From the NCBI RefSeq assembly GCF_910592395.1, contig NC_088309.1:23376599-23440598 (forward strand): 64,000 bases of DNA, in the 5' to 3' direction. The position numbers were made by a program, and so were the translations under genes. Positions 22,881-35,679 of the stretch are shown piece after piece. This DNA comes from Lineus longissimus (lineage: Eukaryota > Nemertea > Pilidiophora > Heteronemertea > Lineidae). The notes below the pieces were generated by a model. The model did no database searches, was not told where the DNA came from, and saw only the letters and a list, made by a program, of their open reading frames with translations. The number at the start of each line of letters is the position of its first letter. Within the stretch, counting starts at the first letter, position 1.

Positions 22881-24049
22881 GGACCTTTTATCGATTTGGA
22901 TGGGATTACTTAGAAATACAGAAGTGTGGAATAAGACTTCATCAAATTGTCAGAAAGAAATCTTTTTCGACAACAAATCGCTTTTGGATGCTCATTTGGC
23001 ATCAACAAACCTGCTATCATTAAATGAGGGTACTACAAGTGGCACTACAGCGTTAGGAGGGTCAATATTGAACCAGATTACGATAACTCGGTCAACGAAA
23101 ATATTGGCTTCAGACTATTTCACGCATTAGGTGATATCGTGTAAACCGGTGTAATATGGGACAATCAAATAAACCTATGTAATGATGTTGACCAGCAGAA
23201 CTGCGGATTTGTCCTCAGCGGGGCGAGAGAAGAGCTTGATTCGTCGTTGACGAAGGATCATTGTGAAAGACGAGGCTTTGGATGCTTTTCGCTAGAAGGA
23301 CGAATGATCATCGTGAAGGAAAAACTGGACAAGGCTTAGCATACTTTTCGCAAGAAGCTAGTGAACTGATCTCAGTCAAAGGAATCCTCTTTTGAGTATC
23401 GTGTAACTCATTGCGTATGAAAGGAACTCTCGTTGGAGTATCGAGTAACGGCGTGCGACGACATCCAAAAAGTTATTGTTTTTCAGATGGATTACGTTGC
23501 CTGATGCTTGCTGAGGAGGTTTGGGAGTAGATACAACTGGGAAGGATATTCGATTAACACGTCCATTTTATTCGCTCGGACTTGGCACTTGTAAATGTTT
23601 CTTCAGTGCAGATAAGGGATTGTATCTTCTAATAGAAATGGTTTGAATTGGGATTGGGAAACACGGAGATATCTATGAATTTGTGATCATCAGGACAAAA
23701 TGATGAAGGCGTTCTGATTATTTGAGGTGATTTCTGAATGCGTTACCGTTCCACATTGTGTTTGGCAATCTCTGCCATAGAAAGGCTTCACCGGAGTACA
23801 CCTGTATACATATTTGTCCAATTGCGTGCTTGCGCAGCTTTGCCGAACGGTGGGGTCACGGAGAGGATATAAGGTTGCGAAGGACACACATCAGGATACG
23901 GATCAGGACAAATGGTCTACGCAGTTGGCTACGGTGATCATGTTATGATAAGCTCAATTGCTTTTAATGATAATGTGCTCCAGAATGGAGTAGAATTAGA
24001 TTTTCTATAGGAATCGTGTGTGGAACTAGTGAAAAAACTTGGCTGAAGG
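22881..24049. other. Upstream / probable 5' UTR region of the 24.05 kb GPCR
   Basis: No coding signal. It includes partly repeated blocks at 23240-23370 (GAAGGATCATTGTGAA and GAATGATCATCGTGAAGGA; GCTTTTCGCTAGAAG and ACTTTTCGCAAGAAG). A TATA box could not be assigned. Confidence 0.35.
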
Positions 24050-24667
24050 ATGGTGAAGCCCGGCCTTGAGATTCCATTTAACGTGAGTCTTCCCATAACT
24101 CCTGATTATGTCTACATCATCTCGGAGGTAACTCTGGCCATATTTTCGGCTGTCGGGAACATGTTCGTCCTGGTGGTTTTCTGTAAGTTCCGAGAGTTAC
24201 GGACGGTTACAAATTACTACGTGATCTCACTGGCTGTAGCGGACTTTCTGGTTGGGTTGATAGGAATACCGTTCGCAATCGTAGTCTTTGTTGGATTACC
24301 GAAAAACTTTGAGGCGTGCCTTTTTATGGGGTCACTCCTGATGCTACTGTGTACAGGGTCCATTTTTTCTTTAGTCGCAGTGTCCATAGACCGGTACATA
24401 GCTATTATCCACCCTCTCTCCTACCCAAGGATAATGAGTCCTTTAACTGCACTTTTAATCATTATATCTTGTTGGATTTTAGCAGCTCTTATAGGGATAT
24501 TACCAGTTCTTGGTTGGAACAGGGGTCGGCCTCCTGTACCTAGGTGTTTCTTCCTTGAAGTGATAGATACTAAGTATTTGGTGTTTATATACTTTGTGAC
24601 AATCATTGCACCTGTGATATTCATATCTGGAGTTTACATTCGGATATATCAAGAAGTCAGGCGACAG
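24050..24667 (+). CDS. Adenosine-receptor-like class A GPCR, 5' coding exon (TM1-TM5)
   Basis: An ATG opens 206 codons ending CAG|GTAGGT, phase 0. The segment spans five membrane helices: TM1 with 'VGNMFVLVV', TM2 with 'LAVADFLVG' (Asp2.50), TM3 ending 'SIDRYIAIIHPL' (DRY), TM4 'CWILAALIGILPVLGWN', and TM5 'TIIAPVIFISGVYIRIYQEV'. 'CWIL..GI.PV.GWN' is strongly reminiscent of adenosine A1/A2 receptors. An N-glycosylation site NVS lies at residue 11. The intron falls at the TM5/ICL3 junction. Vertebrate adenosine receptors instead split after the DRY motif. No exon with TM6-TM7 (CWxP, NPxxY) was seen on the plus strand to the window end, so the intron is long, the exon was missed, or the gene is truncated. 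Ligand is inferred. Confidence 0.85.
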
Positions 24668-27600
24668 GTAGGTCCACCTTTTGTTTCAGTACGACTGTTA
24701 CTAAGAAAGTAACATGTGCATTACTTAAGTAACTTTGCCGCGGTAATCTCTGTTCCCCAACAAGCACCCTCCTCCTCTTGCATGTTTCGTTGCAAGGTAC
24801 GGGCAAAACAAATATGGATCTCAGGATGCCCACAACAATACTGGCGGAAATAAGGAACATCCTTGAGAGAGAAAGGTGTCGCTCAGTTTCTCACCATTTA
24901 AATAATGAGGGTCAACTGAGAACTTAAAGCGGAATACTGGGAGATGCTTCATTCTGTTGCTGAACTGTTCACCGCCAATATTATTGTGAAAATATGGTAG
25001 TAAATCTGGTAATATATTTGCTTCCACTGAAGGCCGGGTTCTGGTCAGGGCAGCAACATGCATGTCAGTCGCAATTCCACATCTGTCACAAATGAAGTGA
25101 GATGAATTTGGATCTGCATTCCAGGCAGAACGTCCAGGCCAACCTAGGGTACTGCGTCTTTCTTCTTTAAGACTTTAGACGTATTAAAATCCGATGGTTA
25201 GCTAGACTGAAACGGAAAGTGCAATCGTATTCATACCGCCAAGTTGGGTCGCCACGGCACATTGTTGGCCTTTGGCAGCTCATCATTATATGCTTGTGAT
25301 ACGTCACTGTTTCCATAGCACTGCCGTTCTACTTTCAGCACCTCGGGCCTCTAAAATTGGGACTGAATACCAATTGATTCTATTAAGCCAGCTATAGGAT
25401 TGAGACTGTTAATTCCGGAGTTTCGATCATGAGTATCATTGTATCGTATCGGTTCTCGCTCTATTTCTGTCCTACAGACATCAGGATACATCAGAGAGAG
25501 GGAGAGATTATAAACGTAAACAGTCAGTTGGATGGCCACTAAGACTGGCCCACGATACCGACGAGGTATACAGTATACCGGGCCTTGCCTAGTCCTCGTC
25601 GCGATTGAGAGATATCAGTCCATCCAGCTGCGATCTAGTCCCACTCGGCAATACGCCATTCCTTTCTCGCCCTCTCACCCTCTCTCCATCTGTTCTTCGT
25701 GTTGCATGCTTTTATTCATGCAGTTATTAATTATTACCGTTATCGACAAGGCTGCACGGCAATTTGTTGCATGTTTTCTTAACGTAGCATAACACAATAG
25801 ACATCTCTTTTCTATTGACGATCCATTCGACGAAATCCGATAGCGGAAAAATCAATGTCTTGATCGAGACCGATTCCTTATGGTATCCACGATCGATTCC
25901 GTGTTCCTTTCAGCAAGGGCGCGGATTGAACATTCGCTGCTTTACGGCGTATTACAACAAACCTTACATACTTACATATACACATACGTGTACATGTGGT
26001 TTAAATGGAAGAATGTTCTTTTTTCGGGCAAACCGTGTAACAAGAGAAATAATAAAGCAGGATTTTTAATTTGGCAGACTCCAGGGTCAAATTGTCATCA
26101 TGTCAGTGAACCCTATACATGACATCTTCTTACAAAGGAGTCTGGTATGATGGATGAAGAGGGAACTGATTAGTATTTCAGGTGTACCATTACTTCATTT
26201 GCCGGGTCATTATCTTTATATTGAAAATCAACCAATTGAAAAGTGCATTTCAAAGGGCATCAGCTATGCTTATATAGCGTCACTAAGCAAGGAAACTCGT
26301 AAGTTTCTCTGATGCCTTTTGACCTTCTGAGGAAAACTCCGAACAGGGTATACCAATAACAAAGAACGCCTCTCTTATGGGACGGTTGTGACAACAAGCA
26401 AGTCATATTATCCTCAGGAACCCAAGATCGAAACGACAATTGTCTTCATCTTGCTAATAATAGGTGCTGGTTAGCACCAATTTGATGGCTCCTGTGTTGT
26501 CTTGATTGCTCATTGCGGCAAGACAACCAACGTTCGTTTGTTTTTGGAACGAATATCCTCCTTTCAGGAGTGGTCAGCATTTTTCACTGGTTTTCCAACC
26601 CGATAATTTACCATCGAGATAGCCAATATACCAAAAATCGTGCAAGGTATTAAACTGTTCATTATCAGCAAAAAGCGTCCAAACCAGTTATTGCCTTATA
26701 TTTGCAGGTGAACGCTCTAAAGTACATGTAATTTTGTACCATATTCTTTCCAGATGTAAATCTTCTTGTGTTTGCGAAATATTTCGTGGCATGAAGCCAA
26801 GGAACATTTTGCTGCCACCAAAGCCTTATTCAAAAACCCCCAGGCCCACATTTTCGCATGTTCCTCGAGATACGACAATGGTTGGTACAAAAGTCAGCTT
26901 TGTTTGAAACGGGTGCTCGCTATACCGTTCGAAAATAAATCTAGTTTGGGTGAACACTAGATTTTGCGCCATACAAAATGAATTGGTATAAAGCCCAACG
27001 CATTGCCAGTTCAGAAAAAGAGTGATAGCGATTCTGGAGACTACAAAGCGTTAAGTTAAAAAGTTAGCTAGATGTGGAGTTTTATTTCTTTACAGAAGCA
27101 GAACTTGGTGATGTTTACTTGGATGCAAAAATGGCCCCTGCACCAAAGGCTATTAGAAAATGACTATACGCACTTGCCTTCCTAATGGTTTTCTGCTCTA
27201 ATCGCCCTCGGGATGATTGACAGCAAGAAAATGCGACGTCAAAACAATGTTCGTTTTAAAAAAACCCTAAGCTAAGCTAAAAGAGATACTGGATCATCTA
27301 AAAAACGTTGTAACATTTATCCTTTGAGACATGTCAGGTAATAAGAAATAAGAAACAAAAACCCTAATAAACGATCCTTAGCTAATGGAAGTCTTGAAAA
27401 AGACATACGGTGATCAGTTAAGGGACATGGCCTGCAGATGACAAGGCTGATCCGAACTTGAGCCGATTAGCAGAAGTTGCACATACTCACTTGACCTGAA
27501 CTTGACACTCTTTGCATATCGATGATGACACAACCAGTTCCTTTTCGAAATGAATGCTTGAAGTGACGTTAAATAATTCTTGGAGATCTATAGCAATTGT

Positions 27601-28779
27601 AATTTAAAAAAATCAACTCTTGTTCCATCACATAAGATAGCGATATATCGAATATAGATACCTGAATCAGAGAGATTGAATAATTTATTATAGAAATAGA
27701 ACGAAGGATACATGTAGTGTACTAAAAGACAGTCTATTTGCTGAAGAAACCAAGTTAAGTACATGTACATATTATATGAGGTGAACGATGCTGTACACAG
27801 TTTAAGCAGGTACAATAGGTACACGCGGCATTTAATAGACGAACAAGACAAGAGTTGAAACGATATCCAAGTGGAAATCCAAAGAAATCCAAGTGGGGAT
27901 ATCAAACCATCGCCTGCGGCCCAACGACACAGATATATAGATTTCCCGAGCCAGCGAGTATACCGCTCGGCCTGCGATAAAAACTGTTCTTGGGGATGTT
28001 TGTGAAATCATATCACGGTGTCCATCATTATACATGTATACGATAACATGTGAGTTATTATCCTAAGCAAACTATTTCCTCACCACGTCTTCCACGTACC
28101 GGTGAGGACGTTTAATATGTCCTGCGATAGAATCTCCGGAAGCAAAGGATCATGTGATGTGCTTTTGGTCTCTGCAGTATTGACAGTCATGGCCTCTATA
28201 GAGCTATACCAAAATCCGCCAGAACAAACTGAAATAGGGCCGAAAGCTTTTTTCAGGGGGACACTTTCTATCCCTACACCGGAACGCCTCTCAAACACTC
28301 ACTCACTAACCCACTGTCTGCCTTTGCATTTCGATTTTCACCTATACCATCAGCATATCAACTACATGAACACTGCACCTGCCACGAAAGTACACACAAC
28401 CGTTGAGCAAAATGAGCAAACGAGAATGGAAAATCATTTATTGTATTTCCATGGCAATCGGAAACTGAAAAATGTTGCTGTTATGAGCTATCTATGTGAA
28501 TAAATTGCTGTTGTTATTGAAAACCCAGGTAACGAAGTTATGTTTATTCATATTCTTCTTTAGTTCCAAATTGCCGTCATCTTGAATGTTCGAAAGAAGT
28601 TCTTCTCCTTGTTATCAATTGTTCATTCTATCCAAAACACTGCATATCACTGTGATTACTAGCAAGTGCCAATTATCTCCCTAGGGTTTTGTCTCCGTCT
28701 TTATCACATAATATCAGTATTGTGGAAAAGGGCTTTCGACTCCTTCATTGGACGTGTATCCAGAGTATCGGTTCGTTAC
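24668..28779. other. Non-coding region (possible intron of the GPCR)
   Basis: No TM6/TM7-coding exon or other gene recognised. Open frames of 60-105 codons at 25.5-26.1, 27.6-27.9 and 28.1-28.5 kb have no domain resemblance. Confidence 0.4.
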
Positions 28780-28781
28780 TT

Positions 28782-29058
28782 AGTGATTTGTCTTCCCCAG
28801 GGTACATGGGTTTACGTGTGCAGAAAGGTAACGGCGCCAATTATTCACATTGCGAGGTCTCGGCTTAAAAGGGCAGAGTAGATCAATCTTGGACTCTCCA
28901 GCAAAATAATGTAAAATTTTCGTAAAATCTTCTTCGTCATACTCTGGACACTTTTTTTTATACATATGCCGAAACAAATCATGCATTGTTTTTTTTCTGG
29001 GCCACCCGCTGTAGCCACACTTTTCGTTGCAAAAACACAAGCCGTTAAAAACCTTTAA
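28782..29058 (-). CDS. Zinc-finger-like open frame, unrecognised
   Basis: On the minus strand an open frame without an ATG reads 'CFCNEKCGYSG', 'TMHDLFRHMYKKKCPE' and then 'DEEDFTKILHYFAGESKID'. The two Cys and two His are spaced C-x3-C-x12-H-x3-H, which could form a C2H2-type finger. The composition (Lys/Asp/Trp-rich with aromatic spacing) looks more protein-like than most chance frames here. No initiator or splice structure was fixed, so it might be an internal exon, a transposon fragment or chance. Confidence 0.22.
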
Positions 29059-30817
29059 AAGACGATGATATTTGAATATATGTAATTTAAATTCTGACAG
29101 CTTGATGCTCTAAGGGACATGCGTCTTTCGATGAAATGAGGTAATTCAAATAACAAAGCTCAATTATACGGTGCCAAAAGTAAAGAAAAACCAATTATCT
29201 TGGGAGTATAATATGTTGTACTGGAAGACATCCAATTTGGAAGTTTTCACCAGGATTATGTCAATTTATTGATTCGATATTTACCATAATATGTGTAATG
29301 ACACTTTGAAGGAAGCTTAGTTTTATCAGATTTCTGTCTACATTAAATCCAATTTACGATCCGACCTACATTTGAAGAGAATATAAGATTTAAGTTTTGC
29401 AAATTGTGAAAAGAATGATTGCCACCACACAGTCAAGTATGAATTATTCATACTTGAAGACAGATTTAAAATCAGCTCTTGAAACGTATTTTCTCTAAGG
29501 ACTGCAAAAGGTCAGCAGATATGCATTGTTTGCCTATAAAGGTCATTTTAATTCAATAACTTATATGTACAAGGATGATAGAAAATACAAAAGAATCCAC
29601 TCCACCGTAGTGTAATACGCAGGCCAATTACTTAGTAGTTGACTGGGTTTTGGAAAAAGTGGGCTAGGACTTGAATCTATGAATCATAACCAGCAGTCTA
29701 AGATAAATCTCAGGTTGCCAACAGATGATGACATGTACATGTACATTTGCAGCTAGCCACGACTATGGTCTCGGTTGTCGTGCCTTTCCTGGCTTCGCCT
29801 ACCAACGCTTCCTCTAAATTCAACGACGGTATACTGCAAGATAAAACTTTATGTGATTTGATAAATTGTGCATTATTCGTTTTTTCACTGTATACGTATT
29901 GGCCCATAATAAAGGTCATCTATATTACTAACATTATCACGTTACGCCTGTCAGTAAGCCGATTTCCTTGCTACCAGAAGTCTTCACACGAATGCCTATC
30001 AAAGGACCAGCTGTCAGTGCCCCACAATTTTATCCTGGTTCGATCCGGCGATCAGTACGTCACTGATCGATACAAATCATAAATGCATCTAATGTCTGTC
30101 AATGTGTTTGATCAACACCCATTATTATAGCTTAATGACAAATCAATCAAACTTGCCATGTGTTGCTGGAATGAGGATATCAGGTCAAGCGATGTGAAAA
30201 CAAAGAGTTGCTGCTGTTTTTTTTGAAGAATTTTGGAGAGGAACACAGGATGACTGAATAATATCAAGATCGATGTCCAGCGGGCTCTCTCACTGTTGAT
30301 CATCGAACACCGCATGTCATTGCGAAACTGGCGCTATCACCTTTCATCGGATAGAATCCCGGGGCATATATCGGAATCGAAAGTCGACTAATCCAATGTC
30401 CATCGACCTTCGAGCTTGGTCATGAAAGTGCACAGGTTCATTCTGGGATTTCTGAAAGCAGCAGCATATTGGTCATTTGGCTAATCGCGATAAGTGAAAT
30501 CGGCATCATCGGTACGGTGATGTATACATGTAGTTGAACCACTCACCAGGAGTTATTTTGGAAATGACTTTGTCAATTTTGCAATGGACATCGCCTTGGC
30601 AGTTGTACAGTCCACTCCCATGCGTTTGCGCCTCCACTATCGTAATCCACCGAGTAACTTAGCGGACTCAAACATTGGGATCAAGATAGATCATATCGGC
30701 TCAGACCAATCCGAAAGCGGCGGGCAAATGTACTTCTGCGTCTGATTTGAAGTACACGTAATTGCCTTTCTTCGAGCTAACCCCAAGGGTCTCAGGTGGA
30801 AGAGACACCAATCTCAT
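29059..30817. other. AT-rich non-coding region
   Basis: Nothing recognised apart from ACATGTACATGTAC palindromes near 29732. Confidence 0.4.
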
Positions 30818-31234
30818 CAGTGCTAAGTACATGTACATTGTGTATTAAGTTTTGTCAGTAAGAAATGCTTAGAAAATAGAAAATATATTATAACAATTCT
30901 TATCTATAGTTGCTTGTAAGAGATAATGCCAATAGAACAATTATTCTTCGCCAGTGCTAAATACATGTACAGTGTGTATTAAGTTACGTCAGTAAGAAAT
31001 GCTTAGAAAATAGAAAATATATTACATTTGTATAACAATTCTTATCTATAGTTGCTGGTAAGAGATAATGCCAATAGAACAAATATTCTTCGCCAGTGCT
31101 AAGTACATGTACATTGTGTATTAAGTTACGTCAGTAAGAAATGCTTAGAAAATAGAAAATATGTTATAACAATTCTTATCTATTATCTATAATTGTTGGT
31201 AAGAGATAATGCCAACAGAACAATTATTCTTCGC
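30818..31234. repeat. Tandem triplication, unit 134-142 bp
   Basis: Three consecutive copies begin CAGTGCTAA.TACATGTACA at 30818, 30952 and 31094 and share TGCTTAGAAAATAGAAAATA and GAGATAATGCCAA. Identity is about 93-97% by eye. The second copy has an insertion (CATTTGTATA-like, near 31025) and the third a duplicated TCTATTA. Confidence 0.95.
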
Positions 31235-34041
31235 GGTGAATGGCGTTATAAAGTATACGACACAATGTTTACCTGTAAATGTTTACACTACAATTTACGT
31301 CCATACACAGTTACAGCCAGTTTAGCAGGTTTCGTCTATTAGCAGGTTTGATTATACATGTATATGAGATATTCGTTTGGGTGCCAGTGTCTGCTCAGTC
31401 ACGTACCTGCACATCTCTACGCTATAAATCTCTCGGTGATTTAATGTTCCAAAGAATAGCGCGCATCCTTTGCCCGACACGAGCTGCATTGGTAGAAGTA
31501 CATTGTATCTACATTACTTGTTACGCGCAATAAGAAAGCCAATCGCAATACCACTAACAAACACACCCTTTCATAAAGTACATTGTTCCTTGTTTTTATC
31601 CGATTGTACCTCTCCAACACTAAAGGAAGGGCCTTGTTTCTAATGTGTTGCAAAGGTGAACCAATTACCTTTACCCTTCGTGGTAGAGAGGGCAATGTTT
31701 TCGAAAAGGCATCGCTCGTTTTGATGACTGTATGCTACACTATGACAGCAAATAAATTATGATGAAGTTAAATGATGTGTTTAGCGTGCTCGCTGCATGA
31801 ATCTTTGATAATTGGACATGAATTTAAAACATCAACCACAATCAGATTAGATAAAGATATTGTAACCATTAATTCGGTTCCCGATAATAAAAACGATGAA
31901 AGAGTCATTGGTGTTGGTAGCTATGGCACGTATGGTCACATTTGATCATGAAATGTATTCACAATCGCATTAAAAATCATGAAAGAGTCCGTCCATTGTT
32001 ATAGGAAGTCAGTAAGCCATTATGTATGATAACAATGATCAATTGTTATTGTTATCAAAGGTTCTTTCTCAAGGCATCCCTAATTCACTCATCAATTCTC
32101 TGCACTGACTCTATAATGGTAGTCATTATTAGCACACATGAAGGGAACCAAGCATCCCGGTAATTCGTTTGGCTGTTCCCCATATTTCAGTGCTTCAATA
32201 CACCACAACCACGACTGTGGTTTGTATCACCAACACTCCGTAGACTTCCTGCAGTGTCGAAGACAAAGGGAGAGGGGGATGTCAAGTTGCTACAAACATG
32301 CTCAAGAATACCAATTACGTCCCAAGCATGAGGATTTGACATAGTCGCGACATTCTCGGCCAACGATATCGTTGGTCTGCGTTGTTCACTGCGTAGGCAC
32401 CGATGGTATGGATTTAGTTACGACGTACATTTAGCTGGTCAACCTTTCTTCATTGACAGGTACTCGTATACGTGACCTTCAGTACCTCCGGAACTAAAAT
32501 TTATCAATAGCCGATAAATCGATTAACAGCTATCGTTGGCCATCTTCATTGTTGTCTCTGTCCGCCCGAGGAAGAGATTGATGACCCTTTCCGTCTGCCA
32601 TTTACAAGACAATAAAGCCATCTACGTCGCTATTTTGTTACTTATCATTTCCCCACTGACATAAAGAAAGGGAAATATGTGAACATCAAAGTTACGAAAG
32701 ACGCTTTCTTTGGTTTCTTTACAAGGTGCATGGACCTTTCATCATTCCATTAAATACGATACTTTCTATGACAAAAAGATGCATCTTGTTAAAAAATCTT
32801 GCATAATGGGTTCAGAATACTTTCATATTATCAAGTACGGATTAAAGAATCTTTACTTGATATTATGTGCATCCGTTTTTATTGTTTTTTGTCATACCAT
32901 TCCTTAGTATCCATTATTGTTTGTATTCCTCTTAAAACCCAAGTGATGTAAGCATTATAACAAAATTAAAGAAAGTACATTTCTATAGTTCAACGTTGTT
33001 GGATACACCTGCTCAAGCAGGAAATGAAAAGCTTACAGTTTTTATAGGAAGAACCCCACAGTCGGCGTGAGTAGGCAGCGTAAATGGGTATCGGCTGGAG
33101 GAAATAAGATATTAACGTGTAACCGTTGAGAAACGAATCTAAAGTGAACGGGACCTGAATTCAAACCTGCCGGTGTCTGCCTGACCTATGACTAGATCAT
33201 CTCCTCAATTCTGTTGTGGTTCTCAACATGAGACCAGGCTACAAATAGTAAAAGTTATGCCATCGCGATCCAACATTACCGCTTTGTCTATAGATCTTTC
33301 TAGGTCTGTAAAGTAGAGCCCGATATGTCAAAATGACAAGACAAATAATGGAAACCGAGCTACAAACGAGAGTATAAAAAATGGATGCCAAAATGTCATA
33401 TGTGCAGGAGGAGGACGGCTTATCTTTTTCAACGGATGCCATCAAGCGAGATCGAACTCAGTAGACCAAAATGAGTACATGTAAACAGTTTTTTAATACT
33501 TTGTTAAAGCAATGACACTGGTTAAAAACGTACATGCTGTCTCAGCATTTTTGCCTGCGTATACGCTATTAGAAAGTTATTTCGGCCAACTGAGATGCAA
33601 AAAACGTTGTTGGTGTCTTTCTTTCGAAAAGTTGGGAAATAACGGACCGTTGACTTCTGTACATACATGTCATCTTCCGCTTGACAAAAGTTGACAAACA
33701 CACGAATTCCTTCAAAAACGAAGGAAAAGCGTCATCAGTAAAAAAGGTCATGAAGGTGAAACTGTGTCGGTGCAAGCATGGATGAAGAGACATCTGTGGT
33801 GCAAGCTGGTGATACCAGTAACTCCTGTCCCTGATCCCAGCAAGCACGAGAGGGCCGCTTAGTTTTGCTCACAATACGTCACACGCTTCATCTTCGGCAA
33901 CTGCCTTAGTCGTCTGCTCTTGTAATGTTATTGTCATGATGATCACATACCAATAGTCAATTAGCTGTTCACCGGCCAGGCAAACAGCCGACCGTCACTG
34001 AATTCCGTCCTACGCACCGGACGCGCGTCGTATCGGAAAAG

Positions 34042-34221
34042 TTACCAGAAGATGTTCAAACTCTTTGGACGATGACACCTCGGTTCAGATTGCTTGTTGT
34101 ATTTTCTTGACGGGCGATATGTCATCTTTTGATCATGATTGAGATGTTTGAAAAGAGTAAGGAGTAGGCCTTCCACTTCAAAGCAAACAACCAAACCTAT
34201 GACAAGCAGGATGCATGTCAT
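34042..34221 (-). CDS. Possible small secreted peptide precursor
   Basis: A single-exon 59-codon frame starts at ATG 34221-34219. The first 18 residues ('MTCILLVIGLVVCFEVEG') look like a signal peptide, followed by a Leu-rich stretch, then a basic, dibasic-poor tail with Arg-Lys and Pro-Arg pairs and one Cys, ending 'SLNIFW'. The layout suits a secreted peptide or neuropeptide precursor, but there are no repeated mature peptides and no amidation Gly. No family was recognised and no TATA box or poly(A) signal was fixed. It may be chance. Confidence 0.25.
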   Translation of the reverse strand: MTCILLVIGLVVCFEVEGLLLTLFKHLNHDQKMTYRPSRKYNKQSEPRCHRPKSLNIFW

Positions 34222-35617
34222 GAGCTTACAATGCACTGTGGTCTATTGGACAAGTCAATTGCTTTCCATGATGTTCGTGATAATCTGGTCATCCCGGTCT
34301 ACTATGATCTACGGACCACCTTTATCTTAAAAATGAAATTAATGTCAATACATTGTATTGAAATATACAGTTAGTACACAAAAGTGTAGCTTTTGTGAAA
34401 ACTTCTTGCTGACATTATACCACCCAACTGAGCATGTTGATGCTGGTCGATACTTAATACTTTGGTGATCAGGTAGAAAACAATTAGATTGTCATGAAAG
34501 CACTCAAGGGGTCCTTTTTTCAAACTTGATGAAATCAACAGCTGTTGCAAGAAGATCGATACGATAACATAACCACTGGTATAATAGTGCAGCATATTTG
34601 CTCAGAGCACATTATTTCAATACAAAATTTTCATGTTTTAAAGGTTGAGAATACTTACATGCGCATTATTAATGTGCTAACGCAATGGAATCATCTCTTA
34701 CAATGTACCAACTTTTATCAATGATTAACCCATTCACCTTGAATGACGACATCATGGAAATTGAAGATGACCACTTTGTTTGCAATACCCGACTCACTAC
34801 AGGCGAGACTGCTGCAGGTATTTAAAAAACCGGTAATTTGACATCACCATGTACGACGCTTACATATCAGTTTGGTTCCACCATAAAAATGCGACAGATT
34901 ACTCGGGAATGGTCTATCGGTAGATAAAGCTTTGCCACGTCGTCGTTGCTTAGCATAGCACTGAGAGACATAATATCCGTTTGGACTATCTCAGAACTCT
35001 CTATCTGAAGTACACTTGCCGAAGTTGTTATGAAAACGAGAGATGGCGAAGAACATTTTTTCCATGACGACGGCCAGTGCTCAAAGATCGTGTCGCCTTA
35101 TACCATTCATTACAATGGGTAAATAGCCATATCAGTTTCACAGTTTGGCTGAGGAGAAATCGTTGCCTGAGCATCAATATGTATTTCATGATACACAGAC
35201 GGTTGTTGGAAATGGTGGACTCATAGAGCCTGTCCCATTTCTATAGGTCCTTAGTAGCCCGTCCAAGAGCAATGTGTGAGCATTAAAGCGATCTTAGGAT
35301 ATGTACAACCTGCTTTTTATGGCCTGAACCCACAGATGGAAAGAAACCTTGAATGATATGGGCCGAATAAAGTGTTTTTTGATGAGTTTGAAAATCCGTC
35401 AAACAATCAAAGATTTATTGGCACTCATGCTGAGGCACACTGGAAAAAGCCTTTGAGAACGGCACAAGGTTGTGATGTGTATATTCATCAACCATGCCTT
35501 GTTCTCTGAATATAAGATCGATATTTTAATTAATGTCTTTGGAATATGTCTCTTATCTTGAGCAATCGACATTGGTTTGAAAAGAGTAGAGTTGAAATCC
35601 ACCTCTCTGACTGCCAA

Positions 35618-35679
35618 GATCTACCTCTGAGAACCACCCTGTCAGAAATTATAAAAATGGTTCTGAGAGGTAGATTCTA
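35618..35679. repeat. Imperfect 20-bp stem hairpin
   Basis: AGATCTACCTCTGAGAACCA and a near-perfect complement (TGGTTCTGAGAGGTAGATTCT) are separated by about 21 bases. Confidence 0.6.

Noticed and set aside
33239-33442. Minus-strand frame with one membrane-like segment
   Set aside because: It has a plausible start and hydrophobic stretch, but no family, no promoter signal and no conservation evidence.
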